Source: CAZEVY01 sp964515555 (GTDB taxonomy: Bacteria > Acidobacteriota > Terriglobia > Bryobacterales > Bryobacteraceae). From it: a stretch of DNA of 64,000 nt. The notes below the pieces were generated by a model. That model had not been told where the DNA came from. It saw only the letters and a program-made list of their open reading frames with translations, and ran no database searches. Of the stretch, positions 62,558 to 64,000 are shown in pieces. The stretch spans positions 1 to 64,000 of the forward strand of contig CAZEVY010000018.1 of the NCBI GenBank assembly GCA_964515555.1, in the 5' to 3' direction. Both the position numbers and the translations under genes were made by a program. The stretch's first letter is position 1. Each line of letters opens with the position of its first letter.

Positions 62558-63739
62558 TTACTCCACCGGCATTAGGGCGGCGACCTCTTCGCGGACGAAG
62601 CGGGCGCGGCCGCGGATGAAGTAGCGCAGGTCCCCGGCGGCGCCGTCATAGATATCCATCGCGTCGCGCCGGTTGGGGTCGCCGTCGACGGCGCCATAGA
62701 TCAGGCCGAGGATGCGGTCGGCCTCCTGCGCCAGCCAGTCGTCCGCCGCGGCGACTTCGGCGCAGGCGTCGACGGCGGCGAGGAATTGCCGCTTGAGCGC
62801 CGGAATCGCCAGGGCGCGGCGAACCAGCAGGTTGCCTTCGACACCCTCCATCAGCGGTTGCTCCATCCAGATGAAGGTCGCGTCCTTATCCCAGGGGATG
62901 AACTGGAAACGCTTCGATTCGTCGAAACGGTACAGGTAGAAATTGTTCACGCCGCCTTCGCGGAGCAGGCCGTCGCGTTCGCCTGCGAAGGTCTCGACGG
63001 CGAGATACGTCAGGAAGTGACGCCAGTCGAGATACTCGCCGAGGACCCGCTCGAAATCGTCGCCGGGGGTCTCGTTGATGGCGCGGATGAAATCGGCGAT
63101 GGCTTCCGGTTGCGGCGACTTCTCGTGGGTCTTGGGGTCGAACGGCAAGGGCACGTACTTCGAGGCGTCGCCGCGGACGGAGAGGTTCCAGTCGTCACTC
63201 CACTTGTATTCGTAGAGGTAGCCGGCGTCGTCGCGCAGGGCGCGGCGCAGGAAGTTCTTGTCGATGGACTCGACGATGGCGTAGACGCCGGTGTACTCGT
63301 CGTTCACATAAAGGCGCGTGTGGGTGACGCGCGGAGCGGCGATCCCCATGCGCTCGAACAGCAGCATCGCCAGGCGCTCGCGCGCCATGGGCGGGTCCTG
63401 CCAGAGGTTGTCGAGCACGATCGACTTCAGACCGCGGAAGCGCTGCTCGGGCGCGTAGCGGTCGAAGTCGACGCGCAGTCCGGGTTTGACCGGCGAGCGG
63501 CTGCCGCGTCCGCGCGAGCGCACGGCGATGTCGTCGATGTACTCGCCGCGCCACAACATCGCTGCCGGGTAATAGGTGTTATCGAGGAAGTTCTGCTTGA
63601 GCTTGGTCCAGTCGGAGGGATGGACGTAGAGCCGGATTTCGTGGAGCACGGAGCGGTCGAAGAGAGCGTCGGCTGGCGCCGGGGGATCGGTCTGGGCCAG
63701 GACAAGGCCGCCGAGCAGTAAAGAAATGAGAACACGCAT
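62558..63739 (-). CDS. secreted CotH kinase-like protein
   Basis: CotH family; CotH phosphorylates spore-coat proteins, relatives are widespread in secreted form. Signal peptide (MRVLISLLLGGLVLAQ). Family features: FRGLKSIVLDNLWQDPPMARERLAM, then VNDEYTGVYAIVESIDKNFLRRAL and the active-site-like region NFYLYRFDESKRFQFIPWDKDATF, which carries the DxD metal motif (WDKD). 393 residues. The earlier in-frame ATG at 63802 would spoil the signal peptide. Confidence 0.8.
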   Translation of the reverse strand: MRVLISLLLGGLVLAQTDPPAPADALFDRSVLHEIRLYVHPSDWTKLKQNFLDNTYYPAAMLWRGEYIDDIAVRSRGRGSRSPVKPGLRVDFDRYAPEQRFRGLKSIVLDNLWQDPPMARERLAMLLFERMGIAAPRVTHTRLYVNDEYTGVYAIVESIDKNFLRRALRDDAGYLYEYKWSDDWNLSVRGDASKYVPLPFDPKTHEKSPQPEAIADFIRAINETPGDDFERVLGEYLDWRHFLTYLAVETFAGERDGLLREGGVNNFYLYRFDESKRFQFIPWDKDATFIWMEQPLMEGVEGNLLVRRALAIPALKRQFLAAVDACAEVAAADDWLAQEADRILGLIYGAVDGDPNRRDAMDIYDGAAGDLRYFIRGRARFVREEVAALMPVE

Positions 63740-63835
63740 AGACCCGGATGACTCGAAGGCACGTATCGGGCCAACCGGTTCTAAACGGTTTAGCGGCGGC
63801 AAGCGGGTGAAATACCCCTGCTTCGGATAGCCGTC

Positions 63836-64000
63836 TCACCAATGAGTGAGCGACCCATCGGGGCGGAAGTAGACGTTGGAGCGGCCCGGAGTCGTGACTT
63901 CGGCGACCATCTGCACGGCCTTGAGGTCGAGCGTGACGCCGAGGCCGGAGCGATCGTTCGGCCACAGCTTGCCGTTCTTGAAGTCGTGGCACTCGGGCAG
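63836..64000 (-). CDS. C-terminal end of an enolase-superfamily (mandelate racemase-like) protein, partial
   Basis: The last 54 residues of a gene entering from beyond the window. The text GKLWPNDRSGLGVTLDLKAV followed by NVYFRPDGSLTHW resembles the C-terminus of mandelate racemase/muconate lactonising enzymes, where PxxPGLGV is the barrel-closing motif. No catalytic residues are in view, so the assignment is tentative. Confidence 0.5.
   Translation of the reverse strand: MPECHDFKNGKLWPNDRSGLGVTLDLKAVQMVAEVTTPGRSNVYFRPDGSLTHW

Overview
The window looks like a chromosome segment of a GC-rich acidobacterium, most likely from the Bryobacterales/Solibacter group. Evidence: an NHL-repeat protein with the C-terminal module typical of Solibacter-type genomes (TIGR03437-like), an acidobacterial ADOP-type double FtsX permease, two very large Oar-like TonB-dependent receptors with N-terminal carboxypeptidase-regulatory domains, and many secreted hydrolases. 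The assignment rests on recognised families, not on a computed phylogeny.

Layout. 1-900: end of a probable integrated island, with a HigB/HigA-type toxin-antitoxin pair (HigB cut by the window edge) and a 3' tRNA-Arg(TCT) fragment that looks like an attachment site. 0.9-12.6 kb: ABC exporter pair, HDOD protein, MauE/DoxX-thioredoxin-like fusion, secreted YtcJ-type amidohydrolase with a coupled small membrane protein, ADOP permease, NHL-repeat secreted protein. 12.7-29.2 kb: a nearly complete minus-strand division and cell wall (dcw) operon, mraZ-rsmH-ftsL-ftsI-murE-murF-mraY-murD-ftsW-murG-murC-ftsQ-ftsA-ftsZ, without murB or ddl. It has a sigma70 promoter with MraZ-like boxes at one end and a hairpin after ftsZ at the other. 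29.2-47.3 kb: SMP-30-like lactonase, lpxI, Oar receptor 1, zeta-toxin-like kinase with a small overlapping partner, SDR plus O-antigen ligase, sixA with a 32-residue micro-ORF, M20 amidase, sulfatase, Oar receptor 2, FAH hydrolase, a minimal penicillin-binding transpeptidase and an SDR.

47.3-52.4 kb: a flagellar operon on the minus strand, fliE-fliFG-fliH-fliI-fliJ. FliF and FliG are one continuous 732-residue protein lacking the FliG N-domain. Upstream of fliE only a FlgB-like N-terminal stub remains and no flgC is present. A well-formed sigma54 (-24/-12) promoter lies directly upstream. 52.8-64 kb: sugar-phosphate isomerase-like protein, secreted M14 metallopeptidase, a CorA-like membrane protein with a divergent large N-domain, TrmB-type regulator, secreted DppA-like D-aminopeptidase coupled to a cysteine-cluster protein, a SLATT-like two-TM protein with a beta-sandwich tail facing nadE across overlapping promoters, a CotH kinase-like protein, and the end of an enolase-superfamily gene.

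Two non-coding repeat families stand out. One is a palindromic heptamer array (TCAGCNN / GCTGANN) at both convergent gene ends next to the Oar receptors. The other is a dispersed element with core GACCGCTC...CGCGGCTCCGT, seen three times, once between ftsA and ftsZ. The strongest candidates for follow-up are the FliF-FliG fusion with its flgB remnant and sigma54 promoter, the tRNA-Arg attachment site, and the SLATT-like gene.
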